Below the pieces are notes generated by a model, which worked only from the letters and a program-made list of their open reading frames with translations, did not search any database and was not told where the DNA came from. A program made the translations under genes and the position numbers. A DNA stretch of 5,788 nt from an uncultured Oscillospiraceae bacterium (GTDB taxonomy: Bacteria; Bacillota; Clostridia; Oscillospirales; Oscillospiraceae), in assembly GCA_934567115.1 (NCBI GenBank), contig CAKTJA010000088.1:1-5788 (forward strand), in the 5' to 3' direction. This document shows positions 4,844 to 5,788 of this stretch, one piece after another (position 1 is the stretch's first letter; every line of letters begins with the position of its first letter).

Positions 4844-4875
4844 CGCATTTTCCGCGTTTTCAGAAGATTTTGCCC

Positions 4876-4884
4876 TGTGGATAA
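4876..4884 (-). other. perfect match to the DnaA box
   Basis: The minus strand reads TTATCCACA, the consensus DnaA box, in the intergenic region between the zinc-ribbon gene and the DUF6550-like promoter. I saw no second consensus box nearby, so this is not evidence of an origin; it may be chance or a single regulatory site. Confidence 0.3.
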
Positions 4885-4899
4885 CTTTTTGGGGCGATC

Positions 4900-5367
4900 C
4901 TACATTCTGACGACCTTCGTGAGGCCGGCCGCCCCGCCGATCAGACGGTGGGGGAATTCCTTGCCGCAGTTGTGGCACCACAGCCGCGTCCGCCTTGAGG
5001 AGGGCTGCTCCAGCTGGAACAGGGCAAGGTCCGCCGCGCCGCCGTCTTCCGACAGCATGTATTCCTGCGTTTCGGTCACATCCAGCGAGAGGCGATGACC
5101 GCAGCGGTCGCAGAGCAGCTTTTTCTCTTTTTGTCTGCGCTGCTTCTCGCGGGTGAAGTTATCCTTGAAGCAGCTGAGCCTCACGGCCTGATACAGCAGC
5201 CCAGCGGAGGACAGGCTTTCAGCCTCGTCATCGCAGATGCAGCACGGGAGAAAGCGATCCAGAACGACGAGCGGTTCTCCGTTGAAGTCGAGGACATAGC
5301 CCCTGACGCCGACCTCCGTCCGCCCGTCAAAATACCACGTTTCGCCCGGCTTGCAGAAAAAATCCAT
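4900..5367 (-). CDS. zinc-ribbon hypothetical protein
   Basis: A 155-residue protein with two C-x2-C pairs in the order of a zinc ribbon: CDRC (86-89) and CHNC (131-134), each followed by a glycine (CGH, CGK). An extra cysteine group CCIC (42-45) comes before them. The N-terminal 40 residues look like a small beta-rich domain (TWYFDGRTEVGVRGYVLDF). There are no membrane segments or signal peptide. I expect a structural zinc site and perhaps nucleic-acid or protein binding, but I recognise no named family. The start at 5367 has AAGGAG 8 nt upstream; another ATG at 5372 is out of frame. It stands between a perfect hairpin (5397-5430) and the next gene's promoter, so it may be transcribed alone. 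Confidence 0.82.
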   Translation of the reverse strand: MDFFCKPGETWYFDGRTEVGVRGYVLDFNGEPLVVLDRFLPCCICDDEAESLSSAGLLYQAVRLSCFKDNFTREKQRRQKEKKLLCDRCGHRLSLDVTETQEYMLSEDGGAADLALFQLEQPSSRRTRLWCHNCGKEFPHRLIGGAAGLTKVVRM

Positions 5368-5396
5368 GTCATGGTCTCCTTCCTGTGTTTAGTAGA

Positions 5397-5430
5397 CAAA
5401 GAGCACTTCGCGCAAGCGAAGTGCTCTTTG
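5397..5430. terminator. perfect inverted repeat, probable two-way terminator
   Basis: A flawless 15-bp stem (5397-5411 with 5416-5430) with a four-base loop, whose ends read CTCTTTG in both directions. It lies 72 bp after the stop of the edge gene and 29 bp before the zinc-ribbon start. The T tracts are short, so termination strength is uncertain. Confidence 0.6.
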
Positions 5431-5502
5431 TATGTATAACGTGTCGAATAGATATGCTTAAGTTATTCTACCAGCCAATAGGGCATATGCGTCCAAAGCT
5501 TT

Positions 5503-5784
5503 TCAGTCTACGCTTCGCTCGTACTTAAGCGCTTTATAGCGTTTGTCCCGTTGACGCTCTTCGTGTTCCCAAAGTGTCAGTTCTGATTTTACCATCAGCC
5601 AATTTCCGTGCAAAACCTTTTGTGCTTCGCTGAGAAGGGTACGGTAATCACTTTCTATATACTTATCCTCCTTTTTGCAAAGCTCATCAATCGCTTTAAT
5701 TAATGGCATATGATCTACGTTTCGGGGTGTCAAATATATAAACACTCCTAATCGATAAGGCTCAAGATCTTTCCCCTCATACAT
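5503..5784 (-). CDS. hypothetical protein, AT-richer than its neighbours (may continue beyond the window)
   Basis: A 93-residue frame starting MYEGKDLEPYRLGVFIYL, ending WEHEERQRDKRYKALKYERSVD. It is soluble, mostly helical and strongly charged near the C-terminus, with no signal peptide and no motif I recognise. The ATG is only four bases from the window edge and the codon before it is in frame, so this may be the C-terminal part of a longer protein; no ribosome binding site can be checked. By eye its base composition is well below the GC content of all other genes here, and its codons use more A and T. That suggests a different origin, or a border between the mobile element and another segment. 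Confidence 0.6.
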   Translation of the reverse strand: MYEGKDLEPYRLGVFIYLTPRNVDHMPLIKAIDELCKKEDKYIESDYRTLLSEAQKVLHGNWLMVKSELTLWEHEERQRDKRYKALKYERSVD

Positions 5785-5788
5785 GGCA

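Noticed and set aside
4876..4884. Replication origin marked by the DnaA box
   Set aside because: There is only one consensus box and no repeat array or replication initiator gene in the window.
5181..5399. A 72-codon minus-strand frame overlapping the zinc-ribbon gene
   Set aside because: It is an out-of-frame shadow. Its start crosses the hairpin and its product has no coherent features, while the other frame has paired CxxC motifs and a well-spaced ribosome binding site.

Overview
The window looks like part of a conjugative or integrative mobile element from a high-GC member of the Clostridia (a gut Oscillospiraceae-type Firmicute is my best guess). The evidence is strong AGGAGG-type ribosome binding sites, sigma-A style promoters, and a small conjugation gene set: a single-stranded DNA-binding protein, a VirD4/TraG-type coupling ATPase with its membrane domain, a membrane-anchored DUF6550-like protein and a large secreted protein. 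I inferred the taxon from style and gene content only.

All protein genes except one very small one are on the minus strand, so they are read from high to low coordinates. In that order: an AT-richer hypothetical gene at the window edge (5503-5784); a perfect 15-bp inverted repeat (5397-5430); a zinc-ribbon protein (4900-5367); a promoter and a DUF6550-like anchored protein with a long Gly/Ser/Asn linker (3885-4778); a terminator hairpin (3781-3820); a 580-residue secreted protein (2007-3749); a 570-bp stretch without minus-strand genes; then a tightly packed run of a small acidic protein (1068-1430), ssb (712-1041), a two-helix membrane protein (257-715) and the start of a VirD4 ATPase (1-279, leaving the window).

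The most interesting part is the apparently empty stretch 1461-2000. It has the layout of a type I toxin-antitoxin locus: a 31-33 residue single-helix peptide on the plus strand (1608-1709) with its own promoter, a hairpin covering its ribosome binding site, a 24-bp long-range pairing between the two ends of its mRNA, and a terminator. The two arms of that terminator also carry a consensus promoter for a roughly 100-nt antisense RNA on the minus strand. A second copy of the antisense RNA unit, with no toxin gene, lies next to it. The terminal hairpins of the two copies differ by four fully compensatory base-pair changes, which is direct evidence of selection on RNA structure. I infer that this module stabilises the mobile element.

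A second oddity is at the VirD4 gene. The usual single protein is split into two overlapping frames, which one G in a run of five would rejoin. The ATPase frame also passes straight from its post-Walker-A strand into a sequence that looks like a BspA-type leucine-rich repeat at the window edge.
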